From contig NZ_BDCE01000064.1 of NCBI RefSeq assembly GCF_001613345.1, forward strand, positions 62,001-126,000: a stretch of 64,000 bases of DNA, in the 5' to 3' direction. The DNA is from Nocardia uniformis NBRC 13702 (GTDB lineage Bacteria; Actinomycetota; Actinomycetes; Mycobacteriales; Mycobacteriaceae). How positions within the stretch are numbered: the stretch's first letter is position 1; each line of letters opens with the position of its first letter. Below are positions 35,313 through 45,061 of this stretch, piece after piece. The translations under genes and the position numbers were made by a program. Below the pieces are notes generated by a model. That model saw only the letters and a list, made by a program, of their open reading frames with translations, had not been told where the DNA came from and ran no database searches.

Positions 35313-35516
35313 ATTCGCTGGCGATGAAAGTGCGGGCAGCCAGAGCGGTACGCGACGCTGCCGACATTCGGATCCTGCTCGATCATCTCGACTTGCGCGG
35401 AGTCGATCAGGTGGTCTCGTTGGTATCCAACTATTTTCCGGATGAACCACTGTCGGACCGCTCGCGCATGATGCTCGAGGACATCATCGCCGAACGCGCC
35501 TCATCACCTAGGCGGG
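35313..35516 (+). pseudogene. C-terminal remnant of a DUF6036-like nucleotidyltransferase
   Basis: In frame from the rlmN junction: [67 protein letters not shown] is the C-terminal pattern of DUF6036/AbiEii-type nucleotidyltransferases. The catalytic N-terminal domain is gone. The real stop is uncertain because the frame continues into the antisense of jetD. Confidence 0.55.
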
Positions 35517-35549
35517 AAGCGTCCCCCAATGGTTCTGGTCGTTCGCACA

Positions 35550-36761
35550 TCAGTTGCCGGCGGATAATCCGTCGGCCGCGGCGCGCAGGTCACTCAGAAG
35601 CAGCGGCAACACAGCTTCTTCGTGCAAGTCCTTACCGAAAGCTGCCCTGGCCTCCACCAAATTGACTCCCGATTCCACACCAATCCCGAAATATGTTGCG
35701 TAGGTGGCAGTGTCGAATCGCCATGGACTTGCGTGGCGCGCGGCCGACTGGACCGCGGACACGATCATGAACCCTGTCGGATCGATATCAGCGCGGACTC
35801 GAACCTCGGTGCGCGACTCGTCGATTCCGGCTATCAGGTCGAGTGCCGCGAGGGCCGGGACACCATCGGTGCAGACCAAGGGCGGACACCGCGGGCCGAG
35901 TTCGTCCGCGGCCGCCTCCACGATCGTCGGGTTCTCGCAGACGAAGAGCCGGGCCGGGACCGGGTCGAACCGCCACGATCCGAGGAGGTCTCGCAACGTT
36001 AGCCAGGTCGGCACCCCACGTCGGTGGCCCGCAGTGAAATCCAGTGGCACGTTGAGTGTGAGCACGCGGGAGGAGACGGTATCGCACCGTATGCCCGCCG
36101 ATGCCCAGGCCGCCCGCCACTCCCTGCCCGGCCTGTTCGGGCGCGGCAGACCGGTGCTGGCCGCGATCAGTCGGGCAACGGTTCGCCCAAGATCGGTGGA
36201 GTAGTCGAGTCCGTGCGCGCCCCCGGTTGCCTCGGCCGCGAGTTGGGCGAGACGCAATCCTGGTCCATCCCACGGCAGCCGCGGCCACACAAGAGCTATC
36301 TGCCGGGCTATTTCCGCCGCCGCGCCAGACCCCAAGCGGGGCGCCCTGGGGCTGGCCAACCACCCGTCCCCCACGTGCTCGGCAATCCCCACGGCGCACA
36401 GGATTCGTAGGGAACTCCGCCGCTCCTCTTCTGCTGCGATATGTTCGACCGCCTGCGCTTCCCGGCGAACTGTCAGCTTCCGTCCGTCGAAGAGCTCGAC
36501 GAATTGCCGTACGGTCAAACCGTGCTCGGCAAGGGCGCGGCCGAGCGCACGTAAAGTCACCGCCTTGTTGCTGACTTCCCAACCGGTGCCGAGCAATCGG
36601 GCTACCTGGGTGCGCTGTTCGGGCGTCAAACTCACGCTCAGCGAACCGCTTTCCAGTCCCCCGCCACGCGACACACGTCTACGAATGGCATCGAGAACCG
36701 CGGCGGGCCCCGATGTGCCCGCCCACGCGCGCAGCCCGTCCGGCAGGGTCGGTTCATCCAT
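35550..36761 (-). CDS. jetD: Wadjet nuclease JetD (TIGR02679, DUF2399 type)
   Basis: A 403-residue topoisomerase-VI-like nuclease subunit of the Wadjet anti-plasmid complex. The C-terminal Toprim-like DUF2399 domain shows the family acidic residues in RLFVCENPTIVEAAADELG near residue 258, LVCTDGVPALAALD near 283 and VRADIDPTGF near 312. The N-terminal part (VARLLGTGWEVSNKAVTLRA near 55) is the arm/winged-helix region. It is last of four minus-strand genes and overlaps jetC by 8 bases. In this system it cuts plasmid DNA after loop extrusion by JetABC. Confidence 0.9.
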   Translation of the reverse strand: MDEPTLPDGLRAWAGTSGPAAVLDAIRRRVSRGGGLESGSLSVSLTPEQRTQVARLLGTGWEVSNKAVTLRALGRALAEHGLTVRQFVELFDGRKLTVRREAQAVEHIAAEEERRSSLRILCAVGIAEHVGDGWLASPRAPRLGSGAAAEIARQIALVWPRLPWDGPGLRLAQLAAEATGGAHGLDYSTDLGRTVARLIAASTGLPRPNRPGREWRAAWASAGIRCDTVSSRVLTLNVPLDFTAGHRRGVPTWLTLRDLLGSWRFDPVPARLFVCENPTIVEAAADELGPRCPPLVCTDGVPALAALDLIAGIDESRTEVRVRADIDPTGFMIVSAVQSAARHASPWRFDTATYATYFGIGVESGVNLVEARAAFGKDLHEEAVLPLLLSDLRAAADGLSAGN

Positions 36762-39700
36762 CGGAGAACCCGAACAACCCCTCGCTCAGTTCGGCCCGCG
36801 ACTCGACAACGCCGAGTCTATCGACATCGATGCTGGTCAGCCTGCCGCCGCACCACAGGTAGGGCAGCACATCCACGCCTGGCAGGTGCCGTTCTCGAGC
36901 GAGGTCGTACACCGCGACCGCGGGAACGGTGTCGTAGTTGCACCATTCGTCGTGCGCGGTGAGCATGATGTCGAGTTCGAAGTCGACCGTGAGGCCCATG
37001 AACGAAGCCTTCACCTGGGCGTCGACCCCGGTCATCGCCTCGTCGAGCCACACCCAGCGCGGGGCGTGCGCTGCTGCCGCGTCATAGGCGACCACGGCGG
37101 CGGCGAACAACGGCTGCGACAGCAGCACAACCTTCTCACCGCCGGACTTCGCACCGTGCTTGGCCGCGTCGAACAGCGTGAATTTGCTCGTTGCCCCGGC
37201 CCGATATTGCAAGGTGATTTTGAGCCAGCCGCGATAGTCCAGCGCACGGGTGAGCTGCTGCTTCCAGTCAGCCGCGCCTTCGGCGGTGGCCTCGGCGCGG
37301 GCTTGGTCGATCTTGCGGGCCAGGAACTGACGCACCATTTCCTGCCGATCACTCGACAGTTCGTGGTAACCCTTGCCCAGCGCCCCCACCACCGATGCCG
37401 CGTCGGGGTCGGCGGGATCAGCACCCCACTCCACCTTCACCGCATGGCCCTGCCTGGTCGGATGAGCCGCGAGATGGTTATTGATGTTGGCGAAGGTGCG
37501 GGTGGTGTAGTCGAGTCGTTCCTTCAGATGTTCGATGAAGGTCGATCCGAGCAGTGTGGCCAAAACCCGCTGCTGTTCCTCGTCGTAGCCGTCGCGCTGC
37601 TGGCTGACTCGCTCCGCCAACGTGTCGGCCGCGGCGGGTGGCAACTGGAATCCAAGGGTGGCGTCGGTGTGGATCTCCACCCTGGGCAAGGTGTCCTCGT
37701 CGTCGAGCACCCGTGCGTCCTGCTGCGGCAGTAGGGATTGGCGCAATTCTTCCAGTTTTTGCAGGCAAAGCCGCCACGCCCGTTCGGCATCGGCCTGCTC
37801 GGCTTTGACATTGACCTCCCGGCGGATCGCCGTCGCGAGTTCACGTGCCGACTGCACGTTCTGACGTTGCGGTGGATCGAGCGAGAGCGGGTGAGTGAGT
37901 CCGCTGTCGACCGCCTCCCAGAGTGCGGTCATCGCGGCGTCGCGCTGGCGCTCCGCATCAGCGCGACTCGCTTCGTGATTGTTCAGGGTCTGCTCTGCGA
38001 CCGCGCACGCGGTTCGGGCGTTGCCCCGCTGATCGGTGAGCCGATCCAGCTCGGATTCCAGTGTCTCGATGCGCTTTTCGATCGTTTCCTTGCGCGCGAT
38101 CTGCTGCTGTTGATCCTCGCCCAACGCTGACCGCGCGGTATCGAGCTGCACCTGAACTCGCCGTTGATCGGTCTCCAGATCGACGAGATCGACTTCGGCC
38201 TGTTGGCGGGCCTTTTCGCGATCCTGGTGGACACCTACCGCAGTGTCGAGCGCTTCCTCGGCCATGACGAGTTTGTCGAGCGCGCTGCCGAACCGCTCGA
38301 GATAGGTACGGAAATCCGTCAGCGCTCGCTGCTGTGCATCGAGGTCGGTCAAGGCGAATCGGTGGGTGCTCGCATACTCGGCGAAATGAGCGCGGGCCTC
38401 GTCACGGCGGGTGAGATCGGCACCGTGTGCGCGCTCGGCGACGTCGAGTTCGGCCGTCCGTGCAAGCAGGGCGCGGCCGCGATCGGCCCACCGAACTACA
38501 GCCGCGGCCAGCTCGCGCTCGCCTGTCGTCGGCAATGCCTTTTCCTCGGTCACCAAGCGCGACAACGCGGCTCGCGCGATGCCGAGTTGCCGGTCGATAT
38601 CAGCGACGTGGCTTTCGACCTCGACTTGTTCTGCTTCCAATGTCGCGATCAAGCGTACGCGGGCAGCCTCGCGCGCCGCAGTACCGAGATAAGCCGCCGG
38701 TCCGGCTGCCTCCGCGCGTCCTGCCAGTCCCCCGACTCGCCAACTTCCGTCCGCGGCAAGCCAATCTCGATCGTCGAGATCGTCAGCGAAACCGCCTTCG
38801 CGCCAGCCGAACTGCCCGAGGATACGCGCGGCGGTCTCGACGCTGACACCACCAGCCTCCACCGGCTCCAGGATGGCCAGCAGAGTGTGCGCACCGCGCT
38901 CATCACCACGGGAGTGACTCACCGCCAGATCAGCAACTCCGAAATCGACTGAGCCATCCGGTGATACCCATGCATCGAGCAAACCCGACCCAGCCAGTGC
39001 GGCTTCCACCGTGGCGAGCGCGGCGTCGTCGACGCCTGCCATCGGATTCACCAGACGCCACAGCGGAGCACCCGCGCGCTCGGACAACTCCGGTCGAGTC
39101 CGTCGCCGCCACAGCGTGGGCGACGGTGGCGCACCGTCGGTCTCGGCACGAACAGTCGCCAAGCGCTCAGCGATCTCGGCCAGGCGCGCCGACAGCGGCT
39201 GCCGCTGCAGCCTCAAGCTCTCTGCCTGCCGGGTCCAACCCTCCCGGCGCTGGGTCACATGTGCTCGCATCGCGTCGACCACCGACGCGTGCTCAGGCAC
39301 CGAACCGGTGTCATCGATCTCGGTCATGCCCGCGATCAGGTCGCACCACGAGCCGACGAGCGAGATGTCACCGGTGGACATCTCGGCGTTGGCCGCCCAC
39401 CCGCGGACCTGATCTTCGAGCAACTGCGCCGCCACCTGAACGGTCGCCAACGCTTGGTCCTGGCCCGCTCGCGCCGTGTCGACGGACTCGGCGGCGAGTT
39501 CGACCTTCTGTCCGGAACGTTCCGCCGCCTTGGCTTCCTTCGAATACGTGGCATCGAGGGTTCGCAGATGCTCGAAACGCTCAGTGCGCGACTGGAGTTC
39601 ACCGGCCAGGGCATCGACATCACGGTCGGGCAAATACCGGGCGACGGCGATGGCGAGGCCGGCAGGTTCGCTTGCCTCGGTGATCGCCTCAGCTGTGGTA

Positions 39701-40980
39701 CGAACCGCACCGCCCGCCCGCTCGGAGTTCGCTTGCGCCTGCGCGACCGTGGTAGCCGCCTTCGACTCGGAAGCACGCTCTCGATCAACATGTTTCGCCG
39801 CATGAATAACCTGTGCTTTCACACCGCTCAACGCCTGACCCAGGCTGTCGATCCGCCCCGCCGCCGCGACAGCATCCTGGTAGGAATGCGATTCCAGCAA
39901 CTCTCGCAGTGCGGTATTGCTGTCGCTGTAGTCGCGCTTGGTCGTGCCCAGTTCCGTCTCGGATCGCGCCAACAGCTCCCCGGCATCGGCCAGTTGCTGC
40001 TCAGCGGCCTTCTTGGCAGCAGTCGTCTTATCCAAACTGGTGGTCGCACTGGCCATTTCATCAGACCGCCGACGCATCACCACCCGAGCCCACGGCTGCC
40101 AACCAAGTCGGACGAACTGCGCGATGGCCCGTGCGGCATCCTCGGTGCGCTGCATCGCCAATCGTAACTGCTCGAGATGTTCCCAACCGTCCGCGAGCTG
40201 ATCCACCTCATGTGTAGCCAAGGGCGGCAACGCATCTCGCAGTGTCATGGCCAAACTGGCGGGATTGAGCCGCTCCCCCAGTTTGGGCTTGCGCAGTTGT
40301 TTGAGCAATTCGGTGAGGTTGTCGTAGGACTCGGGCGAAAGCCCGAACAGTTCATCGGCGAGCCGAGCACGGTAGGCGGCAGCGCTGGTGGGTACAACGA
40401 CACCTTCGATCTTCTTGAGGTCTTTGTGCTCCACCGCCCGACCCGCGTCCAGTAAGCGAAAGTCTTGGCCGAGGCGACGTTTGGTCACGAAATGCCAGGT
40501 GGTGACGTTGGCCGAGCCGGTTCCCGCACGCGCGGACGCACCGAGTCCGCAGGTGAAGTACTCCGCCGATCCGTCCAGAGTCATGCGCCCGAATTCCACC
40601 CAGGCATAACCGAGTCCAGCGTCGGCCGGGGCACGCGGATCGTCGCCGTCGCCGGTGGGCAGGAGGTTGAATCGCATGGTGCGGTGTTGAGAGCCGAAGG
40701 GGTCGAGCACCGAGGGCGCTATCTCGCCACGCAACAGCAGCAATGTCGTCAATTCCAACACTTTGGTCTTGCCCGCGCCGTTGCCACCGCGCAGCACCAA
40801 TCTGCCGTCCGCAAACCAGAATTCGGCGTCGTCGTACTCCCACAGGTTGGCGATTCCCACCCGCAGCGGTTGCCACCGGGACCGGCCCGGAGTCGGCAAC
40901 CCGCCGTCAAGTGCCGCACGCAGCCACTCGGGACCGAACTGGCCCACCCCGGTGTCGGGCTGGTCCATAGTTTCGGTCAT
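36754..40980 (-). CDS. jetC: Wadjet SMC-like ATPase JetC (TIGR02680)
   Basis: A 1408-residue SMC-family ATPase that extrudes DNA loops and recognises closed circular DNA. The N-terminal ABC half has Walker A RGGNGAGKTKVLEL near residue 66. Residues 270-1150 are long charged helices forming coiled coil with a hinge. The C-terminal half holds signature AKSGGEKVVLLSQPL near 1275 and Walker B WVWLDEAMTGVDAQ near 1320. The start overlaps the jetB stop (ATGA). TIGR02680 is always found with TIGR02677-02679, as here. Confidence 0.95.
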   Translation of the reverse strand: MTETMDQPDTGVGQFGPEWLRAALDGGLPTPGRSRWQPLRVGIANLWEYDDAEFWFADGRLVLRGGNGAGKTKVLELTTLLLLRGEIAPSVLDPFGSQHRTMRFNLLPTGDGDDPRAPADAGLGYAWVEFGRMTLDGSAEYFTCGLGASARAGTGSANVTTWHFVTKRRLGQDFRLLDAGRAVEHKDLKKIEGVVVPTSAAAYRARLADELFGLSPESYDNLTELLKQLRKPKLGERLNPASLAMTLRDALPPLATHEVDQLADGWEHLEQLRLAMQRTEDAARAIAQFVRLGWQPWARVVMRRRSDEMASATTSLDKTTAAKKAAEQQLADAGELLARSETELGTTKRDYSDSNTALRELLESHSYQDAVAAAGRIDSLGQALSGVKAQVIHAAKHVDRERASESKAATTVAQAQANSERAGGAVRTTAEAITEASEPAGLAIAVARYLPDRDVDALAGELQSRTERFEHLRTLDATYSKEAKAAERSGQKVELAAESVDTARAGQDQALATVQVAAQLLEDQVRGWAANAEMSTGDISLVGSWCDLIAGMTEIDDTGSVPEHASVVDAMRAHVTQRREGWTRQAESLRLQRQPLSARLAEIAERLATVRAETDGAPPSPTLWRRRTRPELSERAGAPLWRLVNPMAGVDDAALATVEAALAGSGLLDAWVSPDGSVDFGVADLAVSHSRGDERGAHTLLAILEPVEAGGVSVETAARILGQFGWREGGFADDLDDRDWLAADGSWRVGGLAGRAEAAGPAAYLGTAAREAARVRLIATLEAEQVEVESHVADIDRQLGIARAALSRLVTEEKALPTTGERELAAAVVRWADRGRALLARTAELDVAERAHGADLTRRDEARAHFAEYASTHRFALTDLDAQQRALTDFRTYLERFGSALDKLVMAEEALDTAVGVHQDREKARQQAEVDLVDLETDQRRVQVQLDTARSALGEDQQQQIARKETIEKRIETLESELDRLTDQRGNARTACAVAEQTLNNHEASRADAERQRDAAMTALWEAVDSGLTHPLSLDPPQRQNVQSARELATAIRREVNVKAEQADAERAWRLCLQKLEELRQSLLPQQDARVLDDEDTLPRVEIHTDATLGFQLPPAAADTLAERVSQQRDGYDEEQQRVLATLLGSTFIEHLKERLDYTTRTFANINNHLAAHPTRQGHAVKVEWGADPADPDAASVVGALGKGYHELSSDRQEMVRQFLARKIDQARAEATAEGAADWKQQLTRALDYRGWLKITLQYRAGATSKFTLFDAAKHGAKSGGEKVVLLSQPLFAAAVVAYDAAAAHAPRWVWLDEAMTGVDAQVKASFMGLTVDFELDIMLTAHDEWCNYDTVPAVAVYDLARERHLPGVDVLPYLWCGGRLTSIDVDRLGVVESRAELSEGLFGFSDG

Positions 40981-42125
40981 GGGGCAGGCTCCTCGATGCG
41001 TACGGTCACCGCGATGACCTCAGGATCACGATAACGTGCGGCGATGGGGGTCAGCTGCCACAGTCCAGGGTGCAGACCCGGTCGCAGCAGGTCGAGAGCG
41101 CGGAGTAGTTCCAGCGCTCGGTCACGGCGTAGCGTTTCGGTGGCGATCTCGGCGGTGACCGACTTGGGATGCCGGTGCGCGACCTCGGAGACGGCGGCAA
41201 CCAGATCGGACTCGGTGACCACGCCCATCTCGTCACGGCAACGATACAACTCGTCGAGTATCAGCAAACTCGCGAAGTCGACCGCGCGCATGCGGGGGAA
41301 TGCCAAGTCGGTGTGGGCTTCCTCGGCCGCGATCAGCGCCAGCCCCTCGGCGCGCTGCTCGATCGTCCAGCCTGTCATCTCGGTGCACCATGAGACGATG
41401 CGCGATCGCTGCCTGATCAGGTAGGCCCGCTCGGGTTCGGTCAAGTCGCTATACAGGCATACCGGCAACTCGATGAGTCGGCGCATCACGGTGAACCGTT
41501 CCGCGTCGTCACCGAATGTCGGACCACGTTGGCCAAGCGCGGCCGCGAGCGAGGCCGGATCGACCATGCGTAGCAACATCTCTCGCTGCACCGCATAGGT
41601 TGCGCCGACTTTGTCCGAGCGGCGCGCCCAGTTGTCCTGCTGGTCGCCACCGGCTGCCCCGAGAGGCGCCAACGCGCCCGTCGAAGCCAGCAAACGCACC
41701 GACTCGGCGAATATCTTTCGCTCCGCGTACCTATCTGGTTCGTAGGCAGAAACACCGGTGTCCTCGCGTGCGGAGAGCACCCGCACCCGGTCGGACAAGT
41801 CCTGTGTGGTGGTGACATCCTCGGCATCCTCAGCCGCTGCGGCGGCCAGCAACGCGAGGACCAACATTCGCCGGGGCGGGGTGGTCACCCGCCGTGGTGC
41901 GATCACGGTGTCGCCGAGGGGCAGCCGAAACAGCCGGGCCGCCGTATCGGTGATCACCAATCGGTACCCGAGACGGGTGCGGAACCAGCTGACCAGTTCG
42001 GGCCGATGTCGAGGATCGCGTACCAAACCGAATAGTTCCCGGTCACGACGACGGTCCACCACCGGACTCGCCAGCAACCCGACGAAGGCGCGGCGTCGGT
42101 CTTCTTCGTCTCTGTTCGTACTCAC
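40977..42125 (-). CDS. jetB: Wadjet KITE-like subunit JetB (TIGR02678, DUF2398)
   Basis: A 382-residue DUF2398 protein. Recognisable segments are RRRAFVGLLASPVVDRRRD near residue 12, LFRLPLGDTVIAP near 64, RMLVLALLAAAAAEDAED near 85, CLYSDLTEPERAYLIRQR near 222 and LLRPGLHPGLWQLTPIAARYR near 345. It is the winged-helix partner linking kleisin JetA to the JetC head. It begins 4 bases after jetA and overlaps jetC by 4. Confidence 0.92.
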   Translation of the reverse strand: MSTNRDEEDRRRAFVGLLASPVVDRRRDRELFGLVRDPRHRPELVSWFRTRLGYRLVITDTAARLFRLPLGDTVIAPRRVTTPPRRMLVLALLAAAAAEDAEDVTTTQDLSDRVRVLSAREDTGVSAYEPDRYAERKIFAESVRLLASTGALAPLGAAGGDQQDNWARRSDKVGATYAVQREMLLRMVDPASLAAALGQRGPTFGDDAERFTVMRRLIELPVCLYSDLTEPERAYLIRQRSRIVSWCTEMTGWTIEQRAEGLALIAAEEAHTDLAFPRMRAVDFASLLILDELYRCRDEMGVVTESDLVAAVSEVAHRHPKSVTAEIATETLRRDRALELLRALDLLRPGLHPGLWQLTPIAARYRDPEVIAVTVRIEEPAP

Positions 42126-42129
42126 ACCA

Positions 42130-43686
42130 CTATTCCCCGGCGGCCAGCTTTGTCGGGTCTAGCACGAAATGCCAATTGCGCGTGACGAATTGACCTTGCG
42201 CGGCCGTCAGCGCAGTGGTCGTCGCGTCTTCGGGCGCGGTCAGGGTCACCCGCCACCGCCCATCCTCGGTCACCGCGCTGCGCGTGGATTCACCGCCCCG
42301 CACTCGGGCGATCGCCAGATACTCCAGCAGCAGTTGGAGTTCGGGTTCGGTGAGCGCGGCCCACTCCGACATCGCGGTACCCGAGCGCGCACGCAAGGTC
42401 ACCTCGGCCGACCGCCGCTGCGCCAGCGCCGCTGCTCTAGACCTGCGGGCCGCTTCCCTGCCTACCGAGTTGTCTATCGCCTTGGTGCGTTTGCCGACCG
42501 CCGCGCGGTGTCCGTGCTCACGGAACCGCGCGGTGATCGGGGCCGCATCGGCGTCAGCCCAGGCAAGAGTGTGTTCGTCCGCGCTTTCTGCGGCAATCAG
42601 CAAGTGCCTTGCCCCGAAAACACCGACGGCCGTATCCCACATTTGCCACGCGGTGTCGTCGTCGGGGGCGCGTTCAATCGCCCGCACCAGGTCGAGGAGT
42701 TCGCCGCGACGGGTGAGCGCGCCGCCGGTATCCATCAAAATGTGCATATTCCGAGCCCACGGCGCCACCAGGTCGCGCAACTGTCGGCGCAGCCGACGTG
42801 CTTGCCCATCGGCCCCCGCGAACCAGCCGCCCAACGCGTCCCAGGTACGCACCCACCGCTGCGTCTGATTCTCGACGATCGTCTCCGACGCATCCTGCGC
42901 GAGCGCGCCCCGGACGCACGCCCGCCACACTGATTCGGTGAGCTGAGGTTCAAGCTCGGTGATCACCTGCGCGACCGCGGGAGTGTAGATGTCGACCTGT
43001 TCGCCCCACATCCCCACATAGGACTGCAAGGTGAGCCACAGGATCTCTTGCTTATCCGGGTCGGGGCCACCAGAGAGCGCGTGCGCCAGACTGCGCTGCC
43101 ACGACCGTGCCGCCACCGCCATACCATGGTGTAGCGCGATGATCTGCTGATATTCCGAGGCCGCGGCAGGGAACCGACGCTCGTCGATCGCGGTGGCGAA
43201 TTCGCGAAGACGGTCGTGGATCGCGCGCGGCGCCAAGGTCAGGTCTGCGGCAGCGTCTTCGTCGGCAGCGAGTTCGAGTGTCCAGAAGGTGTGCAGTCGG
43301 GCTGCGGTGGGGGTGAGCTGAAACCGGTCACGGCGCCGCAGAAAGTCCTCACCGGTGCGCGCGGGCTCCTGCCATCGAGTAAGCACTGCCCACCGCACCA
43401 AACTGTCCAGCCGAGCGTCGAGCACGAACGCGTCCTCGTGCATGAGCCGGTCGGCTACGTCCGACCCGGTCTTGGCACTCACCCACGCCCGAAGTTTCAG
43501 TGCGATGTCGTCGTAGGACATGCCGGTGAGGCTCGTGTCCTGCGCCTCGACCATCACATCGACAATCGCCCGATATTGCGCCGCGAACCGTGACACCAGA
43601 TAGGCAGGAACAAGTTCCTGTCCCGGCAGGTGGGCCGCCCACGGGTCAGCCCCTGCCGACTCGACCAGCTCGTCCCCGTCCCTCAC
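42130..43686 (-). CDS. jetA: Wadjet kleisin-like subunit JetA (TIGR02677, DUF2397)
   Basis: About 518 residues. Conserved DUF2397 segments are LVSRFAAQYRAIVDVMVEAQ near residue 40, LDSLVRWAVLTRW near 95, FQLTPTAARLHTFWTLE near 125, ILMDTGGALTRRGELLDLV near 320 and PELQLLLEYLAIARVRGGE near 445. GTG 43686 is chosen because the longer frame upstream (to 43785) is antisense rlmN copy H. No clear ribosome-binding site is visible. It is the first gene of the Wadjet operon, which lies wholly between rlmN copies G and H. Confidence 0.9.
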   Translation of the reverse strand: MRDGDELVESAGADPWAAHLPGQELVPAYLVSRFAAQYRAIVDVMVEAQDTSLTGMSYDDIALKLRAWVSAKTGSDVADRLMHEDAFVLDARLDSLVRWAVLTRWQEPARTGEDFLRRRDRFQLTPTAARLHTFWTLELAADEDAAADLTLAPRAIHDRLREFATAIDERRFPAAASEYQQIIALHHGMAVAARSWQRSLAHALSGGPDPDKQEILWLTLQSYVGMWGEQVDIYTPAVAQVITELEPQLTESVWRACVRGALAQDASETIVENQTQRWVRTWDALGGWFAGADGQARRLRRQLRDLVAPWARNMHILMDTGGALTRRGELLDLVRAIERAPDDDTAWQMWDTAVGVFGARHLLIAAESADEHTLAWADADAAPITARFREHGHRAAVGKRTKAIDNSVGREAARRSRAAALAQRRSAEVTLRARSGTAMSEWAALTEPELQLLLEYLAIARVRGGESTRSAVTEDGRWRVTLTAPEDATTTALTAAQGQFVTRNWHFVLDPTKLAAGE

Positions 43687-43757
43687 CGCGTCAACGATAC
43701 GAATCTGGCCCGACGTGGCGCCGCCGGGGTGGTCGCAGTCTCCCAGCGGGATAGGAA

Positions 43758-44189
43758 CTATCCTTCGGCGGCGAGTTGCCCGCAAGCCGCGGCGATCTCC
43801 TGACCGCGCGTATCACGCACCGTTTCTTCCCCAACATATCCGCACGCCACGGCTGATCATTGACGTCACGGATGAGGGCATACTCGATCGATACTCGACG
43901 ACCGGACTTGTCCGCGTAATACCGTGCCGCGTCGAGGACCTCGGCGACAGGCCATCGGTTGTTCACCGGCACCAGCGTATCCCGCAGCTCATCATCCGGA
44001 GTATGCAGCGACACAGCCAAAGTCACCGATAGGCCGGTATCCGCCAACTTCCGGATCGCCGGCGCCAACCCCACTGTCGATACCACCACATTCCGCTGCG
44101 AAATCCCGAACCCATCCGGCGACGGCGACGTAATCCGTTGCACCGCAGCAAGAACCCGCTTGAAGTTCGCTAACGGCTCGCCCATACCG
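43758..44189 (-). pseudogene. rlmN 3' copy H (one internal deletion)
   Basis: The 3' tail (about 22 codons, TAG stop) is joined to KKR-GMLGKK, after which the sequence runs without gaps ([36 protein letters not shown]) to [12 protein letters not shown]. About 140 bases are missing. The start of jetA lies 72 bases to its left. Confidence 0.87.
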
Positions 44190-44190
44190 A

Positions 44191-44214
44191 CCCTTTTACA
44201 AATCACTGACCAGC
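44191..44214 (-). other. Conserved rlmN junction sequence (copy H)
   Basis: CCCTTTTACAAAT-CACT-GACCAGC directly abuts GMGEPL codons, as at the other intact junctions. Confidence 0.65.
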
Positions 44215-44342
44215 ACATACGCGAAAACGAGGGAACGAACACCGCCCCGGAAGCAGTCTCTCTGTGTAAGTCGAACGTGTACGGCTGGAGCCCGAGGGCG
44301 CAACGCGAGCCTCGACGTGCCACAGCGTGGTACGGTGTGGGT

Positions 44343-44636
44343 ATGCCAGTCCCTGAAGTGCCGCAGCCGACCGAGGTCAGCGTGCGTCAATTCGTCAACG
44401 ACTCCGGTGCCGTCACCCGCGGCCTGCGGGAAGGCAGACAATATGTCCTCACCATCAACGGCGAACCACTGGCCGAAGTAAGGCCCATCAGACGGCGTCG
44501 CTTCGTGCCGACCGGGCAGGCCCAGGCGATGTTCGCCGCCGCGCCCGCACTCGACTACGACGCGCTGCGCGACGACCTGGACGCAGCCGTAGACGGCGAG
44601 CTCTCCGACGACCCGCTGGAAGGAACCGGGCTGTGA
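44343..44636 (+). CDS. Phd/YefM-type antitoxin
   Basis: A 97-residue protein with the Phd/YefM N-terminal DNA-binding pattern: [20 protein letters not shown] (residues 8-27), then [16 protein letters not shown] near 36. The C-terminal acidic tail ([20 protein letters not shown]) should bind the PIN toxin. The stop overlaps the toxin GTG. It is the first gene right of rlmN junction H. Confidence 0.88.
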   Translation: MPVPEVPQPTEVSVRQFVNDSGAVTRGLREGRQYVLTINGEPLAEVRPIRRRRFVPTGQAQAMFAAAPALDYDALRDDLDAAVDGELSDDPLEGTGL

Positions 44637-45061
44637 CTCGTCAAGCCAGGGGTGTTCTCGACACCAGCATCGTCGCGGCCTTCGCCCTGTTCGATCCGGC
44701 CGAGCTTCCTGTCGAGTCCGCCATCACCGCAGTCACCCTGGGCGAGCTCTCGCGTGGGCCGTACGCCACCGATGATCCGGGCAGACGCGCCCGACGGATC
44801 GCCGTACTGCAGCACGCCGAAGCCACATTCGGCGACGCGCTCCCCTATGACAGCGAGGCCGCACGACTGTTCGGGTTGATCTGCGCCTCGGTCTACGCAA
44901 TCGGCCGACAACCGCGCCGACGGACGGCCGACCTCATGATCGCAGCGACCGCGGCGCGAAACGGATTGCCGCTGTACACCACCAATCCCAAAGACTTCGC
45001 CGGCCTCGAGTCCCACGTCATGATCGTCCCGGTTACCCGCCCAGAGGGGGCTACCGGGTGA
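44633..45061 (+). CDS. VapC-type PIN-domain ribonuclease toxin
   Basis: A 142-residue PIN toxin. Active-site acids are Asp in VLDTSIVAAF (residue 10), Glu in TAVTLGELSRG near 38, Asp in RRRTADLMIAATA near 100 and the TTNPKDFAG segment near 120. GTG 44633 overlaps the antitoxin stop. It is a VapBC-like pair, length normal and all key residues present, so probably active. The 3' end overlaps the converging 45051 gene by 11 bases. Confidence 0.9.
   Translation: MTRQARGVLDTSIVAAFALFDPAELPVESAITAVTLGELSRGPYATDDPGRRARRIAVLQHAEATFGDALPYDSEAARLFGLICASVYAIGRQPRRRTADLMIAATAARNGLPLYTTNPKDFAGLESHVMIVPVTRPEGATG

Noticed and set aside
42130-43785. A longer JetA starting at 43785
   Set aside because: The additional N-terminus would be antisense of rlmN copy H; DUF2397 similarity begins after GTG 43686.
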